Assembly: GCA_947095535.1 (NCBI GenBank)
Contig: OX352772.1
Location: 256,227,497 to 256,291,496, forward strand
DNA: 64,000 nucleotides
Direction: 5' to 3'
Source of the DNA: Poecilobothrus nobilitatus
Taxonomy: Eukaryota > Arthropoda > Insecta > Diptera > Dolichopodidae
Shown in pieces: positions 23,040 through 34,554 of this stretch; position 1 is the stretch's first letter; each line of letters begins with the position of its first letter. A model generated the notes under the pieces. It was not told the origin of the DNA. It searched no databases and was given only the letters and a program-made list of their open reading frames with translations. The translations under genes were made by a program, and so were the position numbers.

Positions 23040-24184
23040 ATGGCAGAAACACATGAACAACAATCACTTCAAGCTCCACATCAACGGTTAAGGCAACAAC
23101 AGATAGTTCACTTAACCGTGGGCTTTCAAAATTTAAGGGCCCAAAACAATTTTTAATAATAACCAACCAAGAAATATAATGAAAGAAATTAGTTACATGT
23201 CCATATTCACAGGACGTAACGAAATAAGTATAAATTCTTTCATATCTAGTGCTGAGTATCATCTTTCAACTGTAACAGATCCAGATCAAAAGAAGCAAAT
23301 GACCAGAGCCATATTCTACGAAAAAATTCAAGGAGAAGCAAAGAATGCAGTTATAAATATCCCTAATCGTTCAGATTGGAATGCAATTAAGCTGGTATTG
23401 AGAATGAGATACAAACCGAATACTGAACCTATGGACATCTATAAAAGGATCAATAACATACGAGTTAATTCGGTAAGTGAACTTTGTGATGAAATTCAAG
23501 ACATTAAGTATAAGTCAGATGAGGTTAATATTTATTATAAAGATGATCAGTGCATAGATTTAAGTAATGTAGATAGTATTCTAATTAATATAGTAAAAGA
23601 TATTACACAAGGGGTATTATTAGATAAAATTTACTAAATAAAAGAGTTAGGTAGTATAATAGAAATTGAGAAAAAGACGATTTGAAAATTCGTGTATCAG
23701 AAACGAATATAAAAAAGGTAGTAATTTTAACAAAAACTCAAGTAGGAATAACAATTTTAGATCGCAAAATAAAAATAATAATAATAATTCAGGGCCGTTT
23801 AGAAATAACTACAATAATAATAATAATGAAAATAATAGAAATAATTACGAACATTTTAGGCAAAATAATAATCATAATTTTCAAAATAATAATTTTAAAA
23901 ATAATTATGATAAATATACCAATTCAGGATTATATAAAAATAATCATGGCAATCCTGAAAGGTACTGTCAAAGATCAGGTTATACTAGGCAAGATCAGAT
24001 AGAACCAATGGATATAGCGAATATCCTTTCAAATAATAATAATTCTTACCAAGTGTCAGGAAACCCTAGAAATAACCCGGGCCAATATCGCCACCAACAG
24101 GGCTATACTAGGCAAAGACAGGAAGAATATGAAACAAATGTAGAAAAAGATCAATCAAATAACGTAGAGTTTTTTATAAATTAG
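23040..24184 (+). pseudogene. gag: Errantivirus-like gag, broken
   Basis: A first short frame starts at 23040 ('MAETHEQQSLQ') and stops at about 23156. The capsid part is 23179-23637 (152 residues, with 'FTGRNEISINSFISSAEYHL' and 'MRYKP'-type helices), stopped by TAA. A third frame, 23666-24184, is Asn-rich and basic, the usual nucleocapsid-like tail without zinc knuckle in this branch. At least one stop and two frame changes. The last gag frame and pol are offset by -1, as expected for ribosomal frameshifting in the family. Confidence 0.85.
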
Positions 24185-24201
24185 CCTCGGAAGAACTACC
24201 T

Positions 24202-25800
24202 ATGATTCAGATTACAATAAACAAAAGAAATTTTATAGCATTAATAGACACAAGCTCAACTTTGAGTGTTGTAGACGATAAAGTTTTAGGATTTAGAGGG
24301 ATAGAAATACCACCAATACATTTTTCCACAATTAGTGGTAAAGACTCAATTAAATACGAAGTACATACACCTTCACCTGATCAATTCAGATCCCCTCCGG
24401 GTGCTCTAATACGTTGGAAAAAGAAAAGTTTACCACAACGTAAATATCAATTTATTATAGGAAATGATCTATTGACAATACTTAATACGACAATAGACTT
24501 AGAAAAAGGAATAATTATACTAAATAATCAAAAACTGAAATTTATAAATAACCCGTATTTATCAGAACAAATTTGTACTCTAGAATCATTAGATAATGAC
24601 ATATGGGGACATTTAAAATTAAACCATTTAAATAAAGAAGAATACCAAGAAATAAGAAAAATTATTAAGAGATTTGAAAGTATATTTTTTAAAGAGGGAG
24701 ATAAATTAACTAGCACTCCAGAAATAGAACACGAGATTATTACAACTACCAATCAGCAAATTAATTTCAAATTATATAGATATTCTCCCCAACACGAATT
24801 AGAAGTTAGGAGACAAATTAAAGAAATGGAAGATGAAGGAGTAATTAGAAAAAGTAATTCTAGATATTCAAGTCCTTTATTAATAGTACCAAAAAAGGTA
24901 GATAATTCAGGGAAAAAGAAATATAGGTTAGTAGTTGATTATAGAAGATTAAATGAGGTTGCGGTTGATGATAAATTCCCGTTACCCAATTTAGATTCAT
25001 TATTAGATAAATTAGGAAAAGCACAATATTTTACTACGTTAGATTTAGCGAAAGGTTACCATCAAATTATGATAAAGGAAGAAGATAGAAAGAAAACAGC
25101 ATTTGTGACACCTTTTGGCCTTTATGAATTTAATAGAATGCCATTCGGTTTGAAAAATGCACCAGCCACCTTTCAAAGACTTATAAACGAAATTTTAAGA
25201 GACCAAATAAATAAAAATTGCGTAGTATACTTAGATGATATATTAATATTTAGTACATTTCTTCAGGAACATGTAAAAGCAATTACAAAAATTTTCAAAA
25301 TACTAGAAACAAAAAAATTGGAAGTGCAAGTAGATAAGTGTAATTTTATGAATAGAGAAACTAAGTTTTTAGGTCATATCTTAACAAATGAAGAAATGAA
25401 ACCTAATCCAGATAAGATAAAAGTAATAGAAAAATTAGAAGTCCCAAAGACTCAAAAACAGATAAAAAGTTTTTTAGGTTTGACAGGTTATTATAGGAAG
25501 TTTGTAAAAGATTATGCTAAAGTAGCCCAACCTATTACAAAATATTTGAAGAAAGATATGAGAATAAATCTAAAAGATCCAAATTATATTGCTGCGTTTG
25601 AAAAGTTAAAAACATTAATCATTAGCCACCCTATATTAAAATATCCAATTTTTGAAAAATCTTTCACATTAACTACAGATGCTTCTCATTATGCTATTGG
25701 AGCAGTTCTGTCGCAAGAAGGACACTCAATATGTTTTGCATCTAGAACTTTAAATAATCATGAAAGGAACTATTCTTACAAGAAACTTATAATAATATAA
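24202..25800 (+). pseudogene. pol: Errantivirus-like pol: protease, RT, partial RNase H
   Basis: A single open frame of 532 residues. The protease is near residue 14 with 'ALIDTSSTLSVVD', where the usual D-T/S-G triad reads D-T-S. The RT spans about 170-440, with 'LVVDYRRLNEV', 'FTTLDLAKGYHQI', 'RMPFGLKNAPATFQR' and the active site 'VVYLDDILIFS'. RNase H starts with 'LTTDASHYAIGAVLSQ' and ends abruptly at 'NYSYKKL'. The rest of RNase H and the start of integrase are deleted. The RT itself has no visible break. Confidence 0.95.
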
Positions 25801-26636
25801 AAAATAAAATATATTATCCAAAATTATTAAATGTTATTCAAATTGTAATTAACCAATGCGACGTATGTCAACAAGTAAAATACGACAGACGTCCAATTAA
25901 AGCAAAATTTAGAAAAACATTTACACCAAGCGACACAAATGAAATTATCCACTTTGATACATATACTATTATGAAGTTCAATTTTATGACGATAATTGAC
26001 AAATTTTCCAAGTTTGGTACAGTTTATGACTTATAAGACAAAAACCAATTGACCTTAATAGAACAATTAGAAAGTCATTTTAGTAAGATAGGTAAACCAA
26101 AAGAAATAATTGCAGATAACGAGTTTAATGTAATACAAATCAAAGAATTCTTACAAGAACAGGGCATAGTACTACATTTGACAAAACCTAATAGTCACAC
26201 AGGTAACAGTGATATTGAAAGGTTCCATAATTCTTTAGCAGAAAAATTTAGGGTAATTAAACTACTTAATAATAATTTATCCACACAAAGAATAATACAA
26301 CAAGCCGTTAGAAGTTATAATGAAAGATTTCATTCTACAATAAAAAACATACCAAAAGAAGTTCAAGATCGTAAGGTAGATTTCGAAAAAATTAAAAGGT
26401 GTATGGAAACGATCAAAATAACAAAAATAGAAAACTTAAATAATCAGAGGGAAGATTATGAGGAAACTAGAACGGTAGGGTTTATAAAAAATTATAAAGC
26501 GAATAGGCATAAACAATTACTTAAATACAGAAAATCCAAATTAAATAATATACATGTAGCAAATATTAAAAGAAAATTAAAATTTTCAGACAATACAAAC
26601 GATGTTGATATTCTTAGTATTAATAACACCGATTAG
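25801..26636 (+). pseudogene. Errantivirus-like integrase, N-terminally deleted
   Basis: Resumes in the zinc-binding region ('CDVCQQVKYDRRPIK'), then the catalytic core: 'IIHFDTYTI' (first Asp), a stop at about 26034, 'EIIADNEFNVIQ' (second Asp), 'NSHTGNSDIERFHNS' (Glu). The open frame 26049-26636 continues to a basic C-terminus. The three acidic residues are present, but the histidine part of the zinc domain and the junction with RNase H are lost. The frame overlaps env by 35 bp. Confidence 0.93.
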
Positions 26637-28161
26637 TGGACGTCTAAACATACAGGGAATTGACGAACACAACGGTTTCACTATACTAAACTTAGACAAA
26701 ACAAAAATAGTAACAGAAACAAATATAATACTACATATAATGAATACAACAGAAATAATTGAAATCATTAATGATATGACAAAAAATGTACAAGAATTAG
26801 ACATCAAGAATAAACAAATATTAGAAATAGAATTAACAGAATTAACAAATAAAGTTCTTACATTAGTACCAAGACACAAAAGAGAAAAAAGAGGACTAGT
26901 AAATATAATAGGAAGCGCCTCTAAATGGTTATTTGGAACAATGGACGAAGAAGACAGAGAAAAAATAGAAGAGCACTTGTCGACAATAGATTTAAACAAT
27001 CATAAAGCTATTGATTATATTAATAAACAAATCAGAATTAATGATAATTTTAATAAAACATTGATAATGTTAAAAAATACAATTTTAAGTGATAGGTATC
27101 TGTTCGAAAAAGAAATAAATATAATAAAATTAGGTACTATGGAAACTTTTTATCATGATCAGTTATTAAAAATACAGTTATTAAAAAATAAAATAGGAGA
27201 CATTCAAGACAATTTAGCGTCAGCAAGATATGGTATTTTACATCCAAACATACTGACTAACAGAGAAATTGAAGAATATAATATTGGTTTTTTCAAATTA
27301 CAGTACATTAGATTAGGTGTAGCTAGTTTTCAAAACAATTTATTAATATTAGCAATTAAAATTCCAAAAATCTTTACTGAGGTTCAATTAAAATTAATAA
27401 TACCAATACCAAATGTAAACAATAAAGAAATAGATTATATGCAAGAAGTCATATTTAATTTTAATAATAAAGATTATAAATATGAAAAATTTAAAACAAT
27501 TAATGAATTGTCATTATCAAAGCACTGTATCTATAAAAATAATTGTAAGCTAATTAAAAATAATGTAACAGAAATATTGTCACTAGATGAACAAACAATT
27601 GTAATTAAAAATGCACATAACATAACTTTAGATCAATCGTGTGATAAAAGAAAAACATTGTTATCGGGAAATATATTAATTAATTTCAATAACTGTATTT
27701 TAAAAATTCTAAATCAACAATTTTCTAATGAAAAAGAAATGATAAAAGAAAGATTTTGTTATCCTAATATAGAAATAAAAAAATTTTCAGATAAAATAAA
27801 TTTTGAAGATCTTGTAATAAAATATGGAAATAATTTAAAAATACTAAAAGAAGAAAAAATTAAAAATAAAAATATCACAATTAGTATCTGTACTCTATTA
27901 ATAAGTATAATAATGACCATAATCACAATGGTAATAGTAATAAAAATAAAATGTTTTAAAAATAAAAGAATTCAGGAGAATTCTAATGTGAAGGAGGGAG
28001 AAATTATGTATAAGAAATCTCCTAATATTGAAAAAGGATATTATTTAAATACAAATCCAATAGATAATATTGATACAGATATAAATAGAATTAGAAATTT
28101 AACAGATAATAATTTTAATAATATTTCAAAGGGCATTTCTGTCAAAACTAATAAAATATAA
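26602..28161 (+). CDS. env: Errantivirus-like envelope protein, open
   Basis: 519 residues without a break. It has a short hydrophobic N-terminus (1-12) that could be part of a signal peptide, a furin-type basic site 'RHKREKR' at residues 91-97 followed by a glycine-rich 'GLVNIIGSA' stretch, and a hydrophobic membrane segment at about 423-449 followed by a basic tail. This matches the layout of insect errantivirus/baculovirus F-type envelope proteins. The last 50 or so residues are encoded inside the 3' LTR, as in the 17.6/297 branch. In this family env is expressed from a spliced RNA; I did not identify the splice sites. The protein is for membrane fusion; activity is unknown. Confidence 0.9.
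   Translation: MLIFLVLITPISGRLNIQGIDEHNGFTILNLDKTKIVTETNIILHIMNTTEIIEIINDMTKNVQELDIKNKQILEIELTELTNKVLTLVPRHKREKRGLVNIIGSASKWLFGTMDEEDREKIEEHLSTIDLNNHKAIDYINKQIRINDNFNKTLIMLKNTILSDRYLFEKEINIIKLGTMETFYHDQLLKIQLLKNKIGDIQDNLASARYGILHPNILTNREIEEYNIGFFKLQYIRLGVASFQNNLLILAIKIPKIFTEVQLKLIIPIPNVNNKEIDYMQEVIFNFNNKDYKYEKFKTINELSLSKHCIYKNNCKLIKNNVTEILSLDEQTIVIKNAHNITLDQSCDKRKTLLSGNILINFNNCILKILNQQFSNEKEMIKERFCYPNIEIKKFSDKINFEDLVIKYGNNLKILKEEKIKNKNITISICTLLISIIMTIITMVIVIKIKCFKNKRIQENSNVKEGEIMYKKSPNIEKGYYLNTNPIDNIDTDINRIRNLTDNNFNNISKGISVKTNKI
27991..28001 (+). promoter_or_regulatory. Polypurine tract
   Basis: AAGGAGGGAGA immediately before the 3' LTR, the plus-strand primer site. It lies inside the env reading frame. 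Confidence 0.88.
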
Positions 28162-28511
28162 ATATTAAATATTTTAAGAACAGATGTTTAAGATTGTAAT
28201 TTCTTATGTGAAAGTAAAAGATAAGTTTGGTTTAAAGATTCACTGTTCTTAGAAAAGTAATTAAAGATAAGATTGTATAATTAATTTTCTATTGGTCATT
28301 AAGTAATAAATATTGTAATTTCCTATTGGTTAATTAATAATAAGACAAAAATATAAATAGTTTGTATTAACGAAAATAGATTATTATTGTTCAAGCTGTC
28401 TTAACTATAAGTCGAAAACGTCTTGTAAATTAAAAGGATAAATAAAGTTTTAATTGAAAAAAATAAAATAATTATTTTTTTTAAACAAGTTAATTAACGA
28501 ATAACAAAATT
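28002..28511 (+). mobile_element. 3' LTR of errantivirus-like element
   Basis: 510 bp. It has a TATA box at 28352-28359 and AATAAA at 28441-28446, like the 5' LTR. It ends AAAATT and is followed by TGCG (28512-28515), the target duplication. The roughly 15-20 differences between the LTRs suggest an insertion that is not very recent. Confidence 0.93.
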
Positions 28512-28515
28512 TGCG

Positions 28516-28885
28516 CGATACCGTTACGTGTTGATGGTATATCTAGACTGATAAGACTATAATAAAATTTATTTTAATTGAATAAAAATGAAATGCATAA
28601 AAATAAACAAAATAAACAACTGGAAAAAGTTCTTATTAAATAAGGCTATATTTTTCTTTAATTTTATTTTAAAAACTTATTTATTTCTTGATATTCTTTT
28701 CCCATATTTTCTAATATCGCCATTGCAATAAATTAATAATTTTAAATTTACATTGTAACTGTAATATTTATATGAAAAAAAATTATATTGTAAGGCGTTG
28801 AAAAGCTTGCAAATTTTTCGTTTGTCCCATTTTTTTCACTACCTTCCATTTAATAATGCCATAATGCCAAAAGAATCTTACATAT
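28516..28885. other. AT-rich stretch without gene
   Basis: Flank of the provirus. Nothing recognised. Confidence 0.6.
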
Positions 28886-28889
28886 AGAT

Positions 28890-29060
28890 ATATATAAATA
28901 TTCTGTAAAAGGCGTAAAACCCTGATTTAGAATCCAACTCGAAAATCTCTTCTAATTTTGGATATGCATATACATACATATAAATATTCTAGAAAAAGCG
29001 CATAGTTCTGATTTTGTAGCCAACTCTAAAATTCTTCCTAATTATATTTTTATATACATA
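28890..29060 (+). repeat. Dispersed satellite, two units
   Basis: 'aaatattctgtaaaaggcgt', 'gatttagaatccaactcga' and a second unit with 'ccaactctaaaattcttcc'. Same orientation as the long array at 61500. Confidence 0.85.
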
Positions 29061-29169
29061 TTTCAACAACAAAATTTTTAAAATTGTGGGGGTTGCCACT
29101 TCCAAACTTCCCTTAAACAAATTGTCAACTTGATATTATTTCCAATTCTAAAGTGCATCCTACTTTCAT

Positions 29170-29540
29170 TTTTACATACATATTCCAACAAGAAATCAAA
29201 AGGTAAACTAAATGTATGAGAAATAAGTATGAAAATGTGTTTTTTATTAAAATAGTAGTTTTAGTTTCGCATTTGTGCCCTCTGGTGGGACTATTTGCCA
29301 ATATATACCATACTTACTATATACCATTGAAAAGGATGTGATGATACGTTTCTAACGGTATAATAATAAATATAGTTTTTTGAAAGTTTGGTTTTTGTTT
29401 TTTCCAATTTTAACTGCAATATCTCAAAAACGGTAGATCGATTCAGATGAAACAAGATGTATATTAAAATAGTATCACGCTCTACAAAATTGTTAGTTTA
29501 TTGTCCAGTTTATTGTCTTACAGGAAAAATATAACGGTTC
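29170..29540 (+). repeat. Dispersed repeat R1, copy 2
   Basis: Inverted relative to 8620-9000. The shared blocks are 'gggactatttgccaatatat', 'ggatgtgatgatacgtttct' and 'caatatctcaaaaacggtag'. It adjoins satellite units, as copy 1 does. Confidence 0.8.
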
Positions 29541-29596
29541 GATTAAAATTGTACAAAATGTTAAGAAAATTTTGTAATGCATTTTTCAACTACTAG

Positions 29597-29779
29597 ATGG
29601 CGGCATCGCCACTAATGATTTATAAATCGAAAACTTGTAGATATAAAGTATCGTTACGTAATAAACTTTTCACCCCTCTGCGGAAGTTTATCCGGCGGAT
29701 CTTCCTAATGGGCAAGTTGGGCACAGCCGAATCTAAGAAAACTCAAGCAAAACCGAAGCAATCGCAAATATATTTATAA
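29597..29779 (+). other. Short open frame of unknown nature
   Basis: 60 residues with 'NKLFTPLRKFIRRIFLM' and a basic Lys/Gln tail, in a stretch clearly richer in G+C than its surroundings (29590-29770). I recognise no family. It may be a fragment of a host gene, another element, or chance. There is no supporting upstream exon or signal. Confidence 0.25.
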
Positions 29780-29799
29780 TTTCATATCTACAACTCAAT

Positions 29800-32160
29800 A
29801 TATATTTTAATTTTTGTTTGTTACCACACAATAAATAATTTAATTGATAATTCTTTGTTACCTATTCTGTGATGTAATTCTTAGGTTACATACATTAATA
29901 TTTAATATATTGATAATTTATACGAGTATTTATAAAGTTATAACATGTAAAATGTATGCGCAAAAAAATATTCATTAAAAATTTTTTACAAGTATTCAGT
30001 TTTTATGCACATCAAGTTGCGCAAATTTTGTTTAGCCGTGCTTGGCTATAAATCATCCATATAATTTTAAAAATATTTTTCGAGAATGTGTTGGTGTTTC
30101 TAAGTAACAAGGTGGGCATATTTCGATTAGCCCAACTAAGAACAATTTCTTTTCGAATAGAAAATTCGGAAAGACTTCGACTAAAAAAACTATATCTCTA
30201 AAACTACAAGTCCGATTGAAATGATTAAAGTTTGTTAGATTACTAATAAAATTAGCTAAACAATAATGTGATTTGTTATTTAACAGAGTTTTCCGTTTAA
30301 AAACTATAGGAAAATCCAACACCTTTTTTTTTTTTTGAAAAAATGATTTTAGACCTATTCTGAATAATTTTGCAAGAAAATTTTTTTTTTGATATTATAT
30401 TTGAAAAGTATGGAAAACTTTTGATCCTATATACGCTTATAGTATATAGCTACCATTGCTTTCATTATATAGTTACCATTGCTACCATTGTAACAGACTT
30501 TTTTAAAAAGAAAAAAAGTATACCTTTTTTAATAAAAAACAATCATATTAAGAAATTAAATTTTTAAATTGCACCGTAAAAAAAAACTTTAAAAATTGTA
30601 ACGTACACTTATAGTTGATAATATGTAACGCTTCGGGTGGTGTAGTACCTAAGGGTGAAGTGGAAACCTACACATTTTTTTATAACACCTGGGCCAACTA
30701 GCTCATCCAACATTTTACACCACGATCCGCCTCTGCCCATATGGTTTTCCTATTATTAATAAAAATTTTTGAGGATGATTTAAAGATGAAATGAGTGGCA
30801 AAATTATTTCTGAATTTATTGGTTTACTTGTATTTGGCTGTTTTTCTTTTTTTTAAATAATTGATTATACAAATATTATCGAACTTTTTCATTATTTTTG
30901 ATTTTAGCTTTTAAACTCTACAATGTACAAAAAACAACATGAATTGTTTTTACTAAAGAAACAATTAATCAAGCCAATTTATTAAATAATAATTCTATCA
31001 TATTATATATTTAAACCAATTTAAATTTTTTATGCTACCTTTTTTAATCAAGTTTAAAATTAATTTCATTAAATAAAGCAAATTTTATAAAAGTTTTTTA
31101 ATATTTTTTTATTAGCTTTTAAACATAAAAAAAACTAATCAACACAACCAATTTTAAAAATAATTCTATTACATTCTATATTTAAACCAAGCTTTATTTT
31201 TTATACTAAATTTTTAATAAAGTATTCAAACTTAACTCAAAAAATTTTTCATATTGAACCCATTAAATTTATCTGCCTATTTAGCAATATGAATTTAACT
31301 AAAAAGCTTTTCAAAGATCATAATAATTCATCAATTTTAAATCAAGCTTACATTTTTTTTTATATACATTAAATCAAGTTTAAGCTTATGTTTATCAATC
31401 AGGAGATTTTTTTTATTTAAATAATAATAATTCTGTATAAAAACTTTTAATTTCTTCACTATAATTTAAAATATTCAATACTATTAATCAAATATCATAT
31501 TATTCTATCGAATTTCAAATATCAAAGACACAAACCTTTTTATAACTCATACTTTACCGTTTAAAAACAACTTTATGTACAGCGCCATTGCAAAATTTTT
31601 TTTGTCCTTCTTCACAATAGTCTCGAATCAGCTCCATATGGTCTCGAATCGGTTTGCACCTCTCCACATGGTCTATAATCGGCTAATCCATACTACTCTT
31701 ACCCAAATTATTTTAAAATAATGAAAAATTAAAAAGATAATATTATAAGCAGAGTTATAGACATAATAACGGATTTATTTAAGAGATATAACGTAGTATT
31801 TAAGAGATGATAAGAGATTTAAGAGATTTAAGAGATGATGCAACTGTATTCTTCCTCATTTTTCATACAAAATTTCTGAATAAAAAGAATGTATATGAAT
31901 TTTTTGTTTTCTTTGGTTTTTCGTGTTTTTTTCTTCTTTCGTTTGTTTTTTTTGTTTTGTGCTTTAGTATCTATAATAATAAAAATTGTTGACGATGATG
32001 AATGATAGAAAAAAATTGTACTAAAGTTGGTAGAATTTTAGATAATCACTACCCCATTGGCTGGATATTCATTATTTATTATTATTTTTTACGCTTATTA
32101 TTTATTACGTTTATTATCACATTTATTATTAATTACGTTTATTATTTATTGCGTTTATTA
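29800..32160. other. AT-rich stretch without recognisable gene
   Basis: Homopolymer-rich sequence with short meaningless frames. At 30050-30320 it resembles the non-coding style of repeats R1/R2 ('atatctctaaaactacaag'), but no second copy was seen. 31585-31700 has a locally G+C-richer block in which 'atggtctcgaatcggtt'-like motifs occur three times. Confidence 0.55.
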
Positions 32161-32164
32161 TGTT

Positions 32165-32645
32165 TATTATTTAGGCTCTACTATGGTAAATGTTGTACCC
32201 GTGTAGGAGCAAATGTCTATATCTGCAAGATACTTGGTGTTGCCACCTTTATAAAAATATATGTATATCCTTAATGGCGTATTTTATCCTTTAAGGACGA
32301 AAAGGGCATTTGAAAACATCCTTGTTGTTTTAGTGTTTTTATATAAAAACCGTTATATCTGACAATCTGTAAGATATATATATTCGGTTTTTTTAATCTT
32401 ATAAGATAGTTAAAATATTTTAACAGTTATTTGGTGACGATAGGTGTTGCCGTTCTGGAGATATTGTAGTTCAAAGTTGAAAATTGTTGAAAAAAAACAA
32501 TCTTTTTTATTTTTCTTTAAAAACCAAATATCTCATGATTTTACCAAAAAACCCAATATTTATACACTGTTGGAAAGGTCTATTGTTTTTCTATAATTCG
32601 TACATACATATTTTGTGTCTATATCGTAGAGTTTAGAATTTTTTT
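32165..32645 (+). repeat. Inverted repeat R2, left arm
   Basis: Matches the reverse complement of 34555-35030 over its whole length. The blocks include 'tactatggtaaatgttgta', 'tccttaatggcgtatttta', 'tctggagatattgtagtt' and 'ggaaaggtctattgttttt'. Arms are of ~470 bp with moderate divergence. No coding sequence. Confidence 0.88.
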
Positions 32646-32649
32646 GGTT

Positions 32650-32960
32650 ATTTTCATTGATTCTTAATCAGGAGAGATTTTAGAGTTGGATTCAAAAGCA
32701 GAGTTATACGTTTTTTCCAGAATATTTATATATATGTGTATGTCAGATTGTGAATTAGGAGGGATTCTAGAGTTGAATTCAAAATCACTATTATACGCTT
32801 TATTATACGCTTCCAGAATATTTATATTTATGTAAACATGAGCTTCTAAATTAGGAGGGGTTTTAGATTTGGATTCAAAATCACGATTATGTGCTTTTTG
32901 CAGAATATTTATATTTATGTAAATGTAAGATTCTGAATTAGGAGGGATTTTTTCCTATTA
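32650..32960 (-). repeat. Dispersed satellite, about four units
   Basis: Inverse units with 'aggagagattttagagttgg', 'ccagaatatttatatat', 'gtgaattaggagggattc'. It adjoins the R2 arm, as satellite units adjoin R1. Confidence 0.85.
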
Positions 32961-33282
32961 ATTTGAGATCATCAATGCTGATTAACAATAAGATAACACT
33001 TTTGAAACAAAAACAATTAATGATACACAAACTCAAAGCAAAATTATTAGCAGATTTTTTAAAAGAGATAATAATAACTAAATCCTAAAGAAATCTACTT
33101 TTTTTTTAAATTTTAATATTAAACGAAAAAAAGTCACTTTTAGCAAATTAATTAATTTTTGAATTAATAAATTAATTTAACATATGTTTTATATATATGG
33201 ACATTAACAACACGGTCTTTGGCTCGTACAAATAATTATTATATGTTCAATAAATTAATATTTGTTACCTATATCAATTTTA
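32961..33282. other. AT-rich stretch without gene
   Basis: Nothing recognised. Confidence 0.6.
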
Positions 33283-34440
33283 TTATACCCTATACATTAA
33301 GTATAGGGTATATTAACTTTAGTATGGTGTTTGTAACCACCAAAAGGAAGCGAGTTAGATATGGACATGTATATATATTCTGAATCAGGATCACCTCCTG
33401 AGTCGATTTAGCGATGTTCGTCCGTCCGTTCGCACGATAACTCAAAAGCTAGTGAAGCTATCTTGATGAAATTTATATAGTAGGTTACTAATTATGAAAG
33501 GAAGGCTAAGTTGGAATCTGGACAAAATCGGTCAATGGGTTCGGGTACCTCCCATACAACTCCCAAAACCGAATACGCATATCTTCGAAATTAATAAAGA
33601 TAGAAACTTAAAATTTTGTACGAGGATGTGTTTTCCTGAATCCCTGATTTCCCTAAAATTTCAGATGAATGGGAGTGGTTGTTCTTGTACCTCCCACACA
33701 ACTCCCAAAACCGAACAAGCATATATTCGAAACTAATAAAGATCGAAACTTCAAATTTGGTACTAGGGTGTTGTTTCTTAAATCCCTGATTTGTCCAAAA
33801 TTTGAGATGAATTGGAGGAGCTGTTCGGTTACCTCCTACACAACTGCTAAAACCGAACAAACATATCTTCGATATTAATAAAGATAAAAGCTTCTAATTT
33901 GATACGAGGGTGCTGTTTCCTGAATCCCTGATTCGCTTAAGATTTGAGATGATTTTGAGTGATTGGTTGGGTACCTCGCATACAACTCCCAAAACCGAAC
34001 AAGCATATCCTCAAAATTAATAAAGATGGTAACTGCAAATTTGATACGAGGGTGTTGTTTCCTGAATCCCTGATTTTCATAAAATTTCAGATAAATTGGA
34101 TCTGTTGTTCGGGTATCTCCCACACAACTCCCAAGACCGAACAAACATATCTTCGAAATTAATAAATATAAAAACTTGAAATTTGATATAAGAGTATTCT
34201 ATCCTGTTCTGATAATGTCTCTTAAATTTTGGATGAATTGGGGAGGTGGTCCGGGTGCTTTCACACATTTCCCAAGACCTAACAAGCATATCTTCGAATT
34301 TAATAAAGATAGAAACCTGAAATTTTGTACAAAGGTTGTAAAAGCATTTATTTTTTTTAGCTTATATTAAATACCTAACTAAAATAACTTATGGATTTTA
34401 AATTTAATTTGAATTTTTTAGGTGTAGGGTATAAATAAGT
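33283..34440. mobile_element. Non-autonomous DNA element bounded by TATACCCTA
   Basis: The left end has 'tataccctataca' followed at once by its inverse 'agtatagggtata'. The right end carries 'gtgtagggtataaataa', giving short inverted termini TATACCCTAYAC. A 'gttcgtccgtccgttcg' stretch and 'gagtcgatttagcgatg' near the left end are typical of repeats in flies. The middle is a 142-bp tandem array. No transposase frame. The mode of transposition is unknown. Confidence 0.6.
33490..34370. repeat. 142-bp tandem array, six units
   Basis: The landmark 'accgaacaagcatat' recurs at about 33567, 33709, 33851, 33993, 34135 and 34276, i.e. every 142 bp (141 for the last). Each unit also has 'ccctgatttc'-, 'tacgagggtgttgtttcctg'- and 'cacaactccc'-like blocks. 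As 142 is not a multiple of three, the overlapping open frames on both strands are not coding. Confidence 0.93.
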
Positions 34441-34554
34441 CTGTTACATCGACTTACTGTTACTTGTTACATTTACTTGTTGTTATTACATTTTGTAGAA
34501 TCAATAAAAATAACCAAAAAAATTACAAAACAGAACAATTTTTTTTTTTCATAA

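Larger units (their letters stand above)
22095..28515 (+). mobile_element. Full-length errantivirus-like (Ty3/gypsy) provirus
   Basis: Complete structure: 4-bp TGCG duplications, two LTRs, serine-tRNA primer site, gag, pol, env and polypurine tract, all on the plus strand. Gag is broken, the RNase H/integrase junction is deleted, and integrase has a stop. It cannot be autonomous. Confidence 0.93.

Noticed and set aside
33494..34370. Long overlapping open frames on both strands with similar peptides
   Set aside because: They are translations of the 142-bp array, whose unit is not a multiple of three, and they appear on both strands.
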